The notes beneath the pieces were generated by a model. That model did not search any database. It was not told where the DNA came from and saw only the letters and a list, made by a program, of their open reading frames with translations. A stretch of DNA of 64,000 nucleotides, taken from contig NW_025931534.1 in the NCBI RefSeq assembly GCF_000764305.2, positions 1 to 64,000 of the forward strand, given 5' to 3'. Positions 36,690 through 48,418 of the stretch are shown in pieces. The translations under genes and the position numbers were made by a program. This stretch comes from Hyalella azteca. Lineage: Eukaryota > Arthropoda > Malacostraca > Amphipoda > Hyalellidae. Position 1 is the stretch's first letter. Each line of letters opens with the position of its first letter.

Positions 36690-37055
36690 AGGCCTGCGAG
36701 GTCCAGCGNTGGGGGCAGGCGAGGGGACTGGAGGCAGGCGAGGGGACTGAGGATCTGGCGAGGGGACTGGAAGGCCATGCAGGGAACTAGGGGGCCGGCC
36801 TGGGGATTGTGGGCAGATGAGGGGACTGGGAGACAGGCGAGGGGCGAAGGGACAGGTGAGGAGACGGGGGACAGGCTGAGGGACTAGGGCAATAGGCGAG
36901 GGGACTGAGGGACAGGCAATGGGACTGAGAGCCGAGGGGACATGCGAGGGAACTGGAGGAACAGGTGAGGAGACTGGGGTAACAGGCGGAATCGACTGGT
37001 AGAACAGACGAGAGGACTGGAGGACAGGCGAGGAGACAGAAGGGACAGACGAGGG
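36690..37055. repeat. G-rich minisatellite, contains an N
   Basis: Degenerate GGCGAGGGGACTGGAGGACA units, about 17-27 bp. An N at 36709 sits at the left edge, indicating an unresolved assembly joint. The Pro-rich minus frame is repeat translation. Confidence 0.9.
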
Positions 37056-37429
37056 GAAATGACCGATTATAAGAATGGGTAAAATGACCACACGTTCAAA
37101 AACTCGAAAAAAACTGCTGAACATCTTCATCGAAGATTTACGAGAGAAAACTTTAAATATTTACGAACATTCTGAGCAATCCGCAAGAAAAATTTCTCGC
37201 AACGGACAAGACCGAAGCCGATGCCGCGAAGAAGCCATAATCACTCATCGATTTAATTTTAATAAAGTTTTTCCTCTAAATTCCAAGTTAAAGGTACAGT
37301 CATAAATTTAGCGGCTTGCAGACACGAGGTGTTGCAGTCTAGGTCAGTGGGCGCTGCACGGCTGGTTTTCTGTGAGCTTCAATCGATACGCAGGGCTAAC
37401 TGAACACGGGCAGTATGCACGGATATGCC
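37056..37429. other. Nothing supported
   Basis: A 76-codon Lys/Arg-rich frame (37075-37305, plus) has no recognisable motif. Confidence 0.5.
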
Positions 37430-37617
37430 TGAGCCACTACGGCCACACGGTGTCAGCCACTGCAGCGTGGTGGCCACACGGTGTCAGCCACTGCAGCGTG
37501 GCGGCCACACGGTGTCAGCCACTACGTGGTGGCCACACGGTGTCAGCCACTGCAGCGTGGTGGCCACACGATGTCAGCCACTGCAGCGTGGTGGCCACAC
37601 GGTGTCAGCCACTGCAG
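37430..37617. repeat. About 30-bp minisatellite with GTGGCCAC, 6 copies
   Basis: CACTGCAGCGTGGTGGCCAC plus ACGGTGTCAGC; CTGCAG and GTGGCCAC palindromes in most units. Confidence 0.95.
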
Positions 37618-37892
37618 CGCATCAAGTAACTCTATACCGCATTGTCTTTCGTTACATAACACACACTGAACGCCCGAAAACTTTACTATCGACACGTAAA
37701 AAAGGAAATCTCTGGAGTGTTGCACAAAGATAAGTAAAAATGTTGCCAATATAACCCAATATACTACTCCATAACTGAGCTCGCTCCATTACATCTATCA
37801 AATCATTCATTAAAGAGTGCGCGTTTAGTGTGTACTTCATTTCACACAATAAGTATCGCTTGAAGTGTCGACTGCATGAATAGAAAATTTCT

Positions 37893-37947
37893 AAACGCGA
37901 TTAATGGTACGAGAGCTCAGAACGCGATTAATGGTACGAGAGCTCAG
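37893..37947. repeat. 27-bp direct duplication
   Basis: AACGCGATTAATGGTACGAG plus AGCTCAG, two exact copies. Confidence 0.95.
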
Positions 37948-39797
37948 AGCAACATGAACTTGGTGCCACTAAAACCATGAAGTGTTATAGCTTCTCCAAG
38001 TAACGGCGTGATATAAATCATAGTAAGTTTTCAACAAAACAATACTAAGCAGAAAAGAAAATACCTGATGAACGCTTAAGAAGGCAAGTAAATACACACG
38101 TATCTAGAATGCATGTGAATTAGACTTACAACGCCACTGGTATGAAGTCCAATGGTCTTTTCACTAAAAAAAAACAAGTATACACGTCATGAAGAGATAG
38201 GCGAGAAAAGCACACGGTGTTTATGATTAGTCTTTTTACTGAAACAAGTGTGCGGGTTTTGTGATGCCTAAAAACAAAGCTTGCACTTACCAGCAATCGA
38301 GATAACGGAGCAGCTTATCAGCAGTAATAGATAGTAGCGGCCGGCACTCTTCTCACCAATAAACGATAACCTGCACAAGAATCACGATAACCGTTATAAT
38401 TTTCATACAGCAACAACCAAGCATCGCTTACAATTGATTTCAATAACAAGATTAACGGAGTTTACCTAAATACGAGCATTTTTTCTTTTTTTTGCCTCAT
38501 AATTTCAGACTTTCTCAAGTACTTTATACATCAAATGTGAAAATAAATCAATATATTATATTTAGTGAATTATTTCATCTAGAAAATAATCATTTCCAAG
38601 TAATTTCAATGATTGAAAAGAAGCATGGCAGTAAATATCTTTATAATATCACTGAGAACAACTACAATGATCTATGAAGCTTGTACGTAAAATTGCATCA
38701 CTAATATATGATCGAGCGATAATTTAACAAAGGCGCATTTGGAATAAAATTGAACTTAACCTATCACGATTTGAGGACATACCAAAAATAATTATAAGTA
38801 CCTATACTTATTTTGTATTCAATCGTTGAAATTCGATTACATAATTTTCCTTAAACGATATCCCAACGAAGTGCCGATGATAAGCACTTTTCGTGACAAA
38901 CATTTCGGTGAAGAACGTGACGACTAACACGAACGATGCGAACGTATATATATAACAAACGTGACGTCAAACAACATATACCGTAACGTCAAACACAACC
39001 AATGTACACGTCACGCACCAGCCACGTTTACGTCACATTACAACCTCAGTTATGATAATTAACCCTTACTGATATCAACGAAGTTCCGAGCTCAATAAGA
39101 ATTAAATGACCTCTCACGTACTGTCTGACATCAAACCGTCTTCAACGTGCTGTATTTATTCACAACCTGCAGTCTAGAATAAATTTCATTGCTTTCTAAC
39201 AGGCATTTTCAGTATGTAATTAGGCCGAGAATTTTTGTAAGCAATGCAGGGCCCCTATAAAAATATTTTAATAAAATACAAACTAATAAGGTGACATATC
39301 TCGCCGAATTTAGGAAAAAAAAAACAATATAGTCGCTAGAACTTTGCTTTAGATCAAAATAAACAGCAGCTAAAGCAAAAAATACACTATAACATCAGCT
39401 TGATGCTTCTTTTAAATTTTTTGTTATTAAAAAAGCATTATTTATCACAATGCCAACCCAAGTCTCTTCAGATGCAAGCAAAAACAGCGGCGCGATAGAC
39501 AAACATTTTCAATTTATGATTATGTATTATGTACTAGCTTCGATCGGTTATTTTTATATATTTTATGTGATTTCTAAACTGAAAATGGACATTTTTGTAC
39601 AAAAAATTTCAATCTTAGAACATTATCACACTTTCATTTCTTGCAAGACTACTCGCCTTGCTTCTCCTCCAATCTAACTTATAATTATAAAAAAAGTCGC
39701 ACTCTAATAATGATACACGGAAACGTGTGTTGCAGAATCTTTTATAATCTGACTACAGAATTTCACCTGCAGCTGTGTCTCCCAAGGATAGTAGCGC
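37948..39797. other. No gene seen
   Basis: 1.85 kb AT-rich DNA. Near 38,910-39,035 AACGTGACG/AACGTCAAAC motifs recur irregularly. Confidence 0.6.
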
Positions 39798-40058
39798 TAC
39801 TGAGAACCTCAGGCAGGTCAGTAGGTATTACCACACTCGCTGAACCTTGTCTAACGTCTCCCAAGGGTAGTAAACGTTACTGAGGATATATCAAGGATAT
39901 ACTGAGAACCTCAGGAAGGTCAGTAGGTATTACCACACTCGCTGAACCTTGTCTAACGTCTCCCAAGGGTAGTAAACGCTACTGAGGATATATCAAGGAT
40001 ATACTGAGAACCTCAGGAAGGTCAGTAAGTATTACCACACTCGCTGAACCTTGCCTAA
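39798..40058. repeat. About 102-bp minisatellite, about 2.6 copies
   Basis: CTGAGAACCTCAGGMAGGTC plus AGTARGTATTACCACACTCG and CTCCCAAGGGTAGTAAACG; internal ATATATCAAGGATATACTGAG. Confidence 0.95.
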
Positions 40059-40211
40059 TCATGCGCTGTCGTGTAATGCACGTGACGAGGGTTAACAAGT
40101 TCGATTTTTCACTCAGCGCGACAGTAAATAATACCAATGAATCGGTTAATGCTTATGCAACTTAAATCAATTATTGAATTGAACTTAGAGCTAGTGGAGA
40201 AGCATTAGTGC

Positions 40212-40500
40212 AACTAGCATCAGCATCTCGCACGTCTGACGTCATGCATCATTCCATAACATTAAACACGTGACGTGCGAGAAGCTCAAGTGCCAGCAGC
40301 GTCAGCATCACGCACGTACTGACGTCATGCATCATTCCATAACATTAAACACGTGACGTGCGAGAAGCTCAAGTGCCAGCAGCGTCAGCACCACGCACGT
40401 CTGACGTCATGCATCATTCCATAACATTAAACAAGTGACGTGCGAGAAGCTCAAGTGCCAGCAGCGTCAGCATCACGCACGTCTGACGTCATGCATCAGC
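40212..40500. repeat. 82-83-bp minisatellite, about 3.5 copies, CRE-like TGACGTCA in each
   Basis: CTGACGTCATGCATCATTCC recurs at 40238, 40321, 40403 and 40485, followed by AACACGTGACGTGCGAGAAG. Confidence 0.97.
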
Positions 40501-41220
40501 AGATAGCTGCTTGCATTAATAGCTGACACGATGTTTAGATTCAAATCTCCCTTAATTATTTAACTGACTAACAAATCATTTGATTCTCAACTGCTCCAAT
40601 AATTTGATCCACCATTAGTAATTTGGATAACTTGAGTAAACACTTACCCAATAATTTGCATCCACAATTACCCAATCATTGGACTTGCCATTTACTCAGC
40701 ATCATGACTCACCACTTGCCCCGTCAGTTGGGTGTTAAGCAAGCCCATGCAGAACCTTAATATAGAATAACCAAATAACTGTACAAAATAGAGCTATTGC
40801 TATCTAATAACCTAGTGCATTGCAATAGTTTAATACAACAAAATTAGCGGAAGAATCAACACGGCGTCATTTTTACAAGACTTCTACTTCGAAAAATACA
40901 CGAAGCAAAAATTCGAAATGCTAAAAAAATCTACCAAATATGGTTCAAACAACAATCATCCAATGGGATTATCGAAGAATGCGAGCCAAAATCCCGCAAT
41001 TCAAACGAGAAACGATCGAAGAAAGCGAGAGCAAACATCGTAATTAAAACGATCGTTATTCTGAGAAGCAATCGAGGAAAGCGTACATCAGCATTCAAAA
41101 GGCAGCTCGTGCACGTGACCGCGCTCTTTGATGCAGGTACGGACGGACTTACTCTGCCTCATCCATCAGTTATGAGGCCTACTTATGCATAAATTTTACA
41201 GTACACAGGTGTATACTATT
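40501..41220. other. No gene; degenerate AATCATTTG/AATAATTTG repeats
   Basis: 40,565-40,735 holds loose repeats of CC(A)ATAATTTG / CCAATCATTGG; the remainder is unique. Confidence 0.5.
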
Positions 41221-41221
41221 A

Positions 41222-41437
41222 TAGTACGGCCGTTACTTCAGGTCACAGACACGGCCGTTACTGCAGGTCACAGACACGGCCGTTACTTCAGGTCAAGGCC
41301 GTTACTGCAGGTCACAGACACGACCGTTACTTCAGGTCACAGACACGACCGTTACTGCAGGTCACAGACACGGCCGTTACTGCAGGTCACAGACACGGCC
41401 GTTACTGCAGGTCACATACACGGCCGTTACTGCAGGT
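41222..41437. repeat. 26-bp minisatellite, about 8 copies, AGGTCA in each
   Basis: CGGCCGTTACTGCAGGTCAC plus AGACAC; a TTCAGG variant and one 8-bp shorter unit. Confidence 0.97.
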
Positions 41438-41546
41438 AAACGGTTAAAAAAACTAAAAACGTTAGCTGAAATTCCTGTCTTCATGAATGACAATAAATAA
41501 ATAAATAAAATAATGGGTATTAGAGCCGAGCGCTGACATTTATTCA

Positions 41547-41579
41547 TGTGTGTTCTGCTGAAGTCCAGCAGAACACACA
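41547..41579. repeat. Perfect 14-bp hairpin
   Basis: TGTGTGTTCTGCTG, loop AAGTC, then CAGCAGAACACACA. Confidence 0.9.
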
Positions 41580-41616
41580 AATATTACAATTTCAACAGAT
41601 TATGAGATAAATCGTA

Positions 41617-41805
41617 AAAGGGCATTTACAGCATGCAGAAAAATGCACTATGATTTGTAAATAGGCATTCATAGTCGTTAAATGGCCTTTACAACATGCA
41701 GTGAAATTCAATCAGAATTGTAAATAGACATCAATAGTCGTAAAAAGGCTCGTACGACATGCAGTGAAAAGCACTCTGATTTGTAAATAGACTTCTGATT
41801 TGTAA
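41617..41805. repeat. 63-bp minisatellite, 3 diverged copies
   Basis: ACATGCAGTGAAA.GCAC at 41631, 41694 and 41757, each followed by TGTAAATAG. Old array. Confidence 0.85.
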
Positions 41806-42800
41806 AGACATCATCCTATTACTTCCAGTAGAACGCGCTGGGCTTGTAAATATACTCTAACAGTGGCCCAGCGGTTCCTACCGCATAATAGACACACTGA
41901 TGAGTTAGCAAAATTCGAATAATCACAATCTGGTTCCTACCGCTTACACCAAAACGCAATCGGATATAAAAAGTATTTTTTACACAGAGGCAATCCCGGA
42001 ATTTCAAAGTCTATCCTCGAGAAGATGCTGCAGGAATGTTAATCAACTTCGGTATTTCCGCGAACATCAAGTCAGCTCACATACTGAGAGTTACGCGGCT
42101 GTTTTCAATAGAACTGAACTGTGCCGCACAAATATCTTGTGTTTCAACGGCCTGCTCAGTCTCAGAAACAATGCATTTTTCCAGTCAACCATAGACGCGT
42201 CACCCTCTACACCGACACGCCTATAGTAACTTGAGCCTTCGGAAGAGACTGTAATTCCCTTCTTTTGTGTGGAACAGCTTCAATGGAAATTCCATCCGGC
42301 TGGCATTGTGGGTACAAAGTGTCGGTTCCAGAGCAATGGGTAAATGCATATCAAGTTCGGACTCATAAGGACTAAGTTAACTCAATTGTAAATGCGAGTA
42401 CTTCATTGGCCCAGCAAATGGAAGCGGTCGTCACTTCTTATTAACTTTCGATGTGCAGCTTACCAATGTGGTTCGGCTTTGGGGTATCAACTTAAAATGT
42501 CTTACTTTCTAATGTACATGCATCAAGGTCAAATTAAACCAGTTCAGTTTTGATATATGGCATACGCATTTTTAGGCGCATGCGGGAGAACTAGTTAGTG
42601 CAGATGAATTTTTCGCTAGCTACAGAATTATTTGGTCGAATTATTGATAGTTATATTAAGTGCCTTTTTGATTAATTTAAAGTACCTATACTTGAAACAT
42701 TTTTTAATGCAGCCAACATATAGCTGAAAGTGCTTGGAACATCTCTCCACAGGAGACACAAGCCATATTATACGATAAGCACCCCTCCAAGCAAGCGAGG
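41806..42800. other. No gene seen
   Basis: Unique sequence. Confidence 0.6.
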
Positions 42801-42804
42801 TTGA

Positions 42805-42873
42805 AACAATGTCGACAACGAGTTAATTACGTTAAAATAACGTTTAATCAACGTTATTTTGACGTCAGATGCC
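42805..42873. repeat. CAACGTT-family repeat, copy 6
   Basis: GTTAATTACGTTAAAATAAC, GTTTAATCAACGTTATTTTG, then ACGTCAGATGCCTG. Confidence 0.8.
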
Positions 42874-43755
42874 TGCTGTGCCAGCGCTACTCGTGAAGGT
42901 CGAGTTTCGCCTCAAGAGCGGCACGGTTGACCCGAGACATCGTGTGCAGTCACCGGCGCTGTGCTTTGTTTACGTCGTCCGGTCCAAGCATAGGACTTGC
43001 CGCGCTGCCCAGCCTGGCAGCCAGAGGTTATAGACGTCACAAGTTTATAACTCAAACAAATTACAGTAGCTCTCATATTGCCACCTAAGCAATAAATGAG
43101 AACAAATGCTGTGGACGTACTATCAAAAATTGTAACGAGATCATAACTCCGTCAGCCGTTTTGAACTAAATCCATTGTTGAATTCTTGGTTCTCAACTGC
43201 ACTTCTCTTATATATTTCGTATGCCTGATGCATGCGTGTCACTGAAATTTTACTTTAGTTCGATTTTAAAAGCATCTATAGTTTCAGTTGCGTTGTTGGC
43301 TCTAGACTGAACAGAAGGAAATGTTGGGGACGTGTGTTTTAATTCTGAAGATCCGTGTAACGTGTATATTTGACTTTTATCGTGTTATATGGTCGAGTTA
43401 AATGATTTTAATTCTCGATTATACCTTGTGTTCAATACCAATTTTATGTAACCATTTTTTACCTTTGTATATTGTTTGTTTACAGAAACCGATTTTATAA
43501 AGAAAAGGAAAACGAAATATATTGTATTTCAAATCCTTCGACAAACGAATATACGTAACATCCAACAATCACACGCGAGCAATCGGCCGTTGAAAATAGG
43601 GGGTATAATCATTCATCACAACTTTAACACACGATGACATAAGAACAATCAACGGCCACTTGAAGAAACAAGATGAGTATAACAATCGAGCGCGTGTGCA
43701 CGCAGAGCTCAGCAGATGTGTCATAATGGACAACAGACAAGCTACAACAGTCGTG
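42874..43755. other. No gene seen
   Basis: Unique AT-rich DNA. Confidence 0.6.
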
Positions 43756-43756
43756 G

Positions 43757-44180
43757 CATCAGAAACACAGCGTTCAGGAATCAGAAACACAGCGTTCAGG
43801 AATCAGAAACACAGCGTTCAGGCATCAGAAACACAGCGTTCAGGCATCAGAAACACAGCGTTCAGGCATCAGAAACACAGCGTTCAAGCATCAGAAACAA
43901 AGCGTTCAGGCACCAGAAACACAGCGTTCATGTATCAGAAACACAGCGTTCAGGCATCAGATACACAGCGTTCAGGCATCAGAAACAAAGCGTTCAGGTA
44001 CCAGAAACACAGCGTTCATGCATCAGAAACACAGCGTTCATACATCAGAAACACAGTATTCATACATCAGAAACACCGTTCATGCATCCGAAATACGACG
44101 TTCAGGCATCAGAATCACAGCGTTCGTGGCATCATAGCAGCAGCGTTCGTAGCTCGGAATCGCAGCGTTCGTAGCTCAGT
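43757..44180. repeat. 22-bp minisatellite, about 19 copies
   Basis: CAGAAACACAGCGTTCAGGC+AT, with a gradient of divergence toward the right end (GTGGCATCATAGCAGCAGCG, CTCGGAATCGCAGCG). The 215- and 152-codon frames are repeat translation. Confidence 0.97.
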
Positions 44181-45445
44181 AACCTGTTTCGCGTGGGAGC
44201 TCATGCATTTCCCCGGGAAGGTCAGACATGCCCTTTCCAAAAAGGATTTGGGGGAGGAGGAGGAGGAGGGGGGAGAGGAGGGAATGTGGGAGATATCCCT
44301 GAGGTAGTGACGTGTGACGTCACCAGAGAGAGAGAGAGAATGACGTCACTAGGCCTAAATATTAGGCACCGGTAAACCGACGCTCAGCTTAGACGAGTTT
44401 TTTTTTTCTGTGCGTCTCAAACACAAAACTGAAAACAAGTCCAGCAACTCGAGGAAGAGCATAACAAAAAAAAAAAAACACCGGACGCCCTTGTCGGCTA
44501 GGGAAGTTCAGAACACATCTACACAGAGTTCAGGTCACACGGTCTTAGTACACAGTCGGCTAGGGAACATGGGGAACGGATGGACGGTACACATGTATAA
44601 GCAAAGAGTTCAGGTTACACGTATACTTACTAAGCCTACAACAGATCTGAGTTGAAGGAAGCACGCACAAACTAATAAATTGTTGATAAGATAACGAGCC
44701 CGGACATGATAACAGCGCCGAGTAAGTATATACAACTTATGAGCAGAATATCATCAGTCGTAATGCTACCTAGTGCCTAAGGAAGATACTCGCAGGTTCC
44801 TATACCCTTATTTTTTTGGCAGCAAAGCTGTTTTCTGCGAAAGTTAAGGGAGCAATCACGCCAAATATTTGCGCTCTAAATTCCAAACATTTAGCCCAGA
44901 CTGCTATTTCTTACATCAAATTTCAGGTTGCCAACTACACCAAGTATGACCATCAGGCAGTGTGTAAGAAAATAAATAATTTATAAATGTCAAGAGGAAA
45001 TTCCAACAACAATAATCATAACAATCGTTGGTGCGTACAGCAATTCAATTTTCCTTACTTTACACATGGAAGGACAGTTTACACTTTCCATTTTCTTACA
45101 AAAATAAACAACAATTTATCTTTGTATAACGACAAAGATGTGTTCTATTTTAATTTTTCAGGTAAAATTTAATTTTAGCCATAAAATTCAGGTAAAAAAG
45201 CAAACATTTTCAGTCGAAAACCGGCTTGTCATGTCAGCCTTGTTGGACACGAACGCGTTCGACACGCTGGACAAAATCGAACAGCATTGAGCGAAATAGA
45301 ATAGCAGTTTTTGCATCAGTTTGCAGTGCTGAAGCTACTTTCAACAAACTGTATTCACAGGCACGCCTGTAGCCGATATCACTTCACTGTACGAGTTCAT
45401 TGATCGACACACACGCATAACTTAGAAAGCAGAGACACGAGTGAG
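44181..45445. other. No gene; simple repeats
   Basis: GGAGGAGG tract near 44,250-44,285, (GA)n at 44,322-44,338, A run near 44,468, and one imperfect duplication (CGGCTAGGGAA, AGAGTTCAGGT) at 44,505-44,625. Confidence 0.6.
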
Positions 45446-45447
45446 AC

Positions 45448-45612
45448 TTCGTACAAATAGAGACGCACTTTTGGCGCTTGTGTGGGTCATCCAAACCCAG
45501 ATAGCCAGAGCAAAGGGAGTATCAGTACTACGTCTGCTCTCTGTTCGTGCTGAGGATAGGAAACCGCGTCATTATTTGAACAATATGACCCGTTTGTTGT
45601 TGTGAGTGCGAG
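45448..45612 (-). mobile_element. F1 dispersed element, reversed copy
   Basis: GTGAGACTTCGTACAAATAG, GTGGGTCATCC, TATCAGTACTACGTCTG, then ATTATTTGAACAATATGACC. Same parts as other F1 copies in opposite order. Confidence 0.65.
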
Positions 45613-47230
45613 CTTGTCTCGACTGGTAAGCTGCGACACGTCATGTCCCTCCAGAATTCCATCCAGTTTTCGAGCACATTCTGGAAACTAAGTCATGACC
45701 GAAGGGACTACTTCCCACAGAAACCAACTCTTTTCGTTATTTATGAAAATTATTTGTTGTTTTAATTATTTGTAATTTTGAACTATCCTGTGAGGGTTCA
45801 TGAAACCACGCCACACTACGTGATTTTAATTGATAGGACAAATAAATAGACCACAGCTCATCCAATAAATGGATTGATATACAACAAAAGAATCTAAACT
45901 AAATGAAAACAAACAAACATGTATTAATTTTCCGCGTAAATCCCAAAGAAGAGCATCGTGTAGAATACTAATAACGAATAAACCAGCGACTGATCGCATC
46001 CACAGCTTGTAGAAGATACTGAACGATGGAAATTGCCTCTAAATAAATTGGATCAATAATTGAAATATCTTCGAGACCTCGAGGCAGAGACATCACATCA
46101 TACATACACTGGCATCAGTCTTTAACGTTCTTTCCATTTGAATTTTGAACAACAGATGCACATGTCATGACAAGTGCCGATTGCATCACTGAAGCAAATT
46201 GGAAACGGCCAACAAAACTTCGAAATTATTCGAAGACAATGACGGAAAAATATAGAGAATCTGGAATCAAACTGGAGCGACTGTTTGAAGCCATACCTGG
46301 AGCTTCCACTGGAATTAAAGTTCAATCGCTCGCTATTTTTCACTGGAACGCTGCATGAAATACAGAAATGAGCAGTGACAATTCATTACGCTCGTTGGTT
46401 CCTCTAGGATAGATGTCTATCCAAATTAGGCTTTAAAAGTTCGCCGTATTGAACATGAATGCTGAATAAAAAGTTCATGAATGAAAAGTTCGTCGTATTG
46501 TCGTGAAACCAATTAACTTCAGTCCTAATCTATGTTACATGTTCTCTAGAGGCAACATATGACATAAATTGTTTTTTTACAACCTTCCTGAAATATCGAT
46601 CACATCGGTTTGGGCTTAGAATATAGTAGTCCATAAGAAATAGTTGATACAGAAAAGAAAGAAATAGACCCGTCCAATAAAAAACATCGTCTAAAAACAG
46701 AGCCTGTTTTGAACGTATTTTCATGTATGAACAGTGAGCAAGATCCGCGACGTAAGATGTTAGACATAATTTGCGCATTCAGTTACCCTCAGATCAAGAA
46801 GAGCTTTTGGGAAATGCAATATTATAACAAAATTCTACAGCTTTTGAGCAATACACACATCAACAGCTTTACGCGTCATGAAAATAATAATAAATAAAAT
46901 GAATAATTCGCAAATCAGTCCATCACACTTTGCAATTGTGGACTTGTGAGTTAAATAATTCACAAATCAATCCATCAGACTTTGAAAGAGTCTTCGGTAA
47001 TACGCAGAATAATGGCAGAGGAATGAATGTAGAATTAGAATCCACGCATGTCATGCCAGGAGGTCCAAAAAAGTATATCGGAGCATGCAGGTCACGACGA
47101 CCATGTGATACATACCAGACGTAATTCAACTTTATTCCAATTTATCTGCACGATAATCACATTTCCAATCATCTTTTGCCTGCAATGAAAAAAATTTCCA
47201 ACGAATATCGCCCATAAGTCAAGAGCAACC
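45613..47230. other. No supported gene; three 60-65-codon frames
   Basis: Frames at 46167-46358, 46709-46897 and 46930-47124 (all plus) are non-repetitive, but short, unspliced and unrecognised. Not called. Confidence 0.45.
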
Positions 47231-47432
47231 AAGCCGGCGGTGCGCCCTAAAGTTAGACACAAGCCAGCGGTGCGCCCTTAAGTTAAACAAGCCGGCGGTG
47301 CGCCCTAAAGTTAGACACAAGCCAGCGGTGCGCCCTTAAACACAAGCCGGCGGTGCGCCCTAAAGTTAGACACAAGCCGGCGGTGCGCCCTAAAGTTAGA
47401 CACAAGCCGGCGGTGCGCCCTAAAGTCAGGCA
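47231..47432. repeat. 30-bp minisatellite, about 7 copies
   Basis: AGCCGGCGGTGCGCCCTAAA plus GTTAGACACA; one or two units shortened. Confidence 0.97.
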
Positions 47433-47447
47433 CGGAGAGAAGGAAAG

Positions 47448-47481
47448 CCTCGTAGACCCGCTGGGCTGCGGGTCTACGAGG
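47448..47481. repeat. Perfect 14-bp GC-rich hairpin
   Basis: CCTCGTAGACCCGC, loop TGGGCT, GCGGGTCTACGAGG, 15 bases after the 30-bp array ends. No T run follows. Confidence 0.92.
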
Positions 47482-48115
47482 AGCCCACAACAAAGGTCGC
47501 GTGAGCCTCGACATCGACCGAGAAAAGAAGGCCAAGGTACCCGGTACCGTCAGTGGGACAATCTTCATAGCAATAACGGCTGGTAATAACCGAGGAATAA
47601 GAACAATTACAACTAAGGAATATCAACTAATGATAATTTAGGAACATCATATAATATAAATTAAGAATAACAACAAATAATAAATTGAGAATTTCAATTC
47701 CAACAATTTGAAAATAACTCTGAGCAATTACGGACACAATGATAATACGTAGATAGCTCAAGTCGATATAGAGTGTGTTTAGGAAATATATCTTGGGAAA
47801 TAAGTGCTGACTTTGAATTGAATGAAAAATCTAAGCCAATAAAATAAAATTTGCTTTCCGTTCATTGAACAAAAACACACGATACAACTTCAAGAAAGCT
47901 CACAATCACAAAGTAAACGAATTGTCTAGTATACTTAACTAGTTTATTGTAATTTAAGAGGATTGTTCAAGGTTAAAGGGAACCCGCCAAGTAAATTGGA
48001 TACAAATGAGCGGCGGATAGAATAATTCTAACCTACATGCCTTGCGTAAATGATTAGTCTCGCACGGCCTGCCATATACGCCCAGGCAATAGCTTAGGGC
48101 AAGACAAATGACAAA
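47482..48115. other. No gene seen
   Basis: AT-rich unique DNA. Confidence 0.6.
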
Positions 48116-48116
48116 T

Positions 48117-48418
48117 ACGTTCAGGGATGCCGTAATATTCGTTCAGGGACTGTCTCTTATACACATCTAGATGTGTATAAGAGACAGGTAATATTCGTTC
48201 AGAGATGCAGTAATATTCGTTCAGAGATGCAGTAATATTCGTTCAGAGATGCCGTAATATTCGTTCAGAGATGCAGTAATATTCGTTCAGAGATGCAGTA
48301 ATATTCGTTCAGGGATGCAGTAATATTCGTTCAGGGATGCAGTAATATTCGTTCAGGGATGCAGTAATATTCGTTCAGAGATGCAGTAATATTCGTTCAG
48401 GGATGCAGTAATATACTT
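48117..48418. repeat. 22-bp minisatellite, about 12 copies, interrupted by adapter
   Basis: GTAATATTCGTTCAGAGATG+CA with GGGATG variants. The array is broken at 48,150-48,187 by a sequencing adapter. Confidence 0.97.
48150..48187. other. Nextera mate-pair junction adapter (contaminant)
   Basis: CTGTCTCTTATACACATCT (48150-48168) directly followed by its reverse complement (48169-48187). This is the Tn5 mosaic-end pair forming the circularisation junction of Nextera mate-pair libraries. It is not genomic DNA. Confidence 0.97.

Noticed and set aside
43660..44307. 215-codon frame of QKHSVQASETQRSGIRNTAF type
   Set aside because: 22-bp satellite read through its three phases; the peptide period is just the array period.
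46167..47124. Three short plus-strand frames as exons of one gene
   Set aside because: Internal ATG-stop frames with no consistent donor/acceptor phase between them and no recognised domain.
48150..48187. Perfect 38-bp palindrome as a transposon end or regulatory element
   Set aside because: Exact match to the Nextera mosaic-end junction; artificial.
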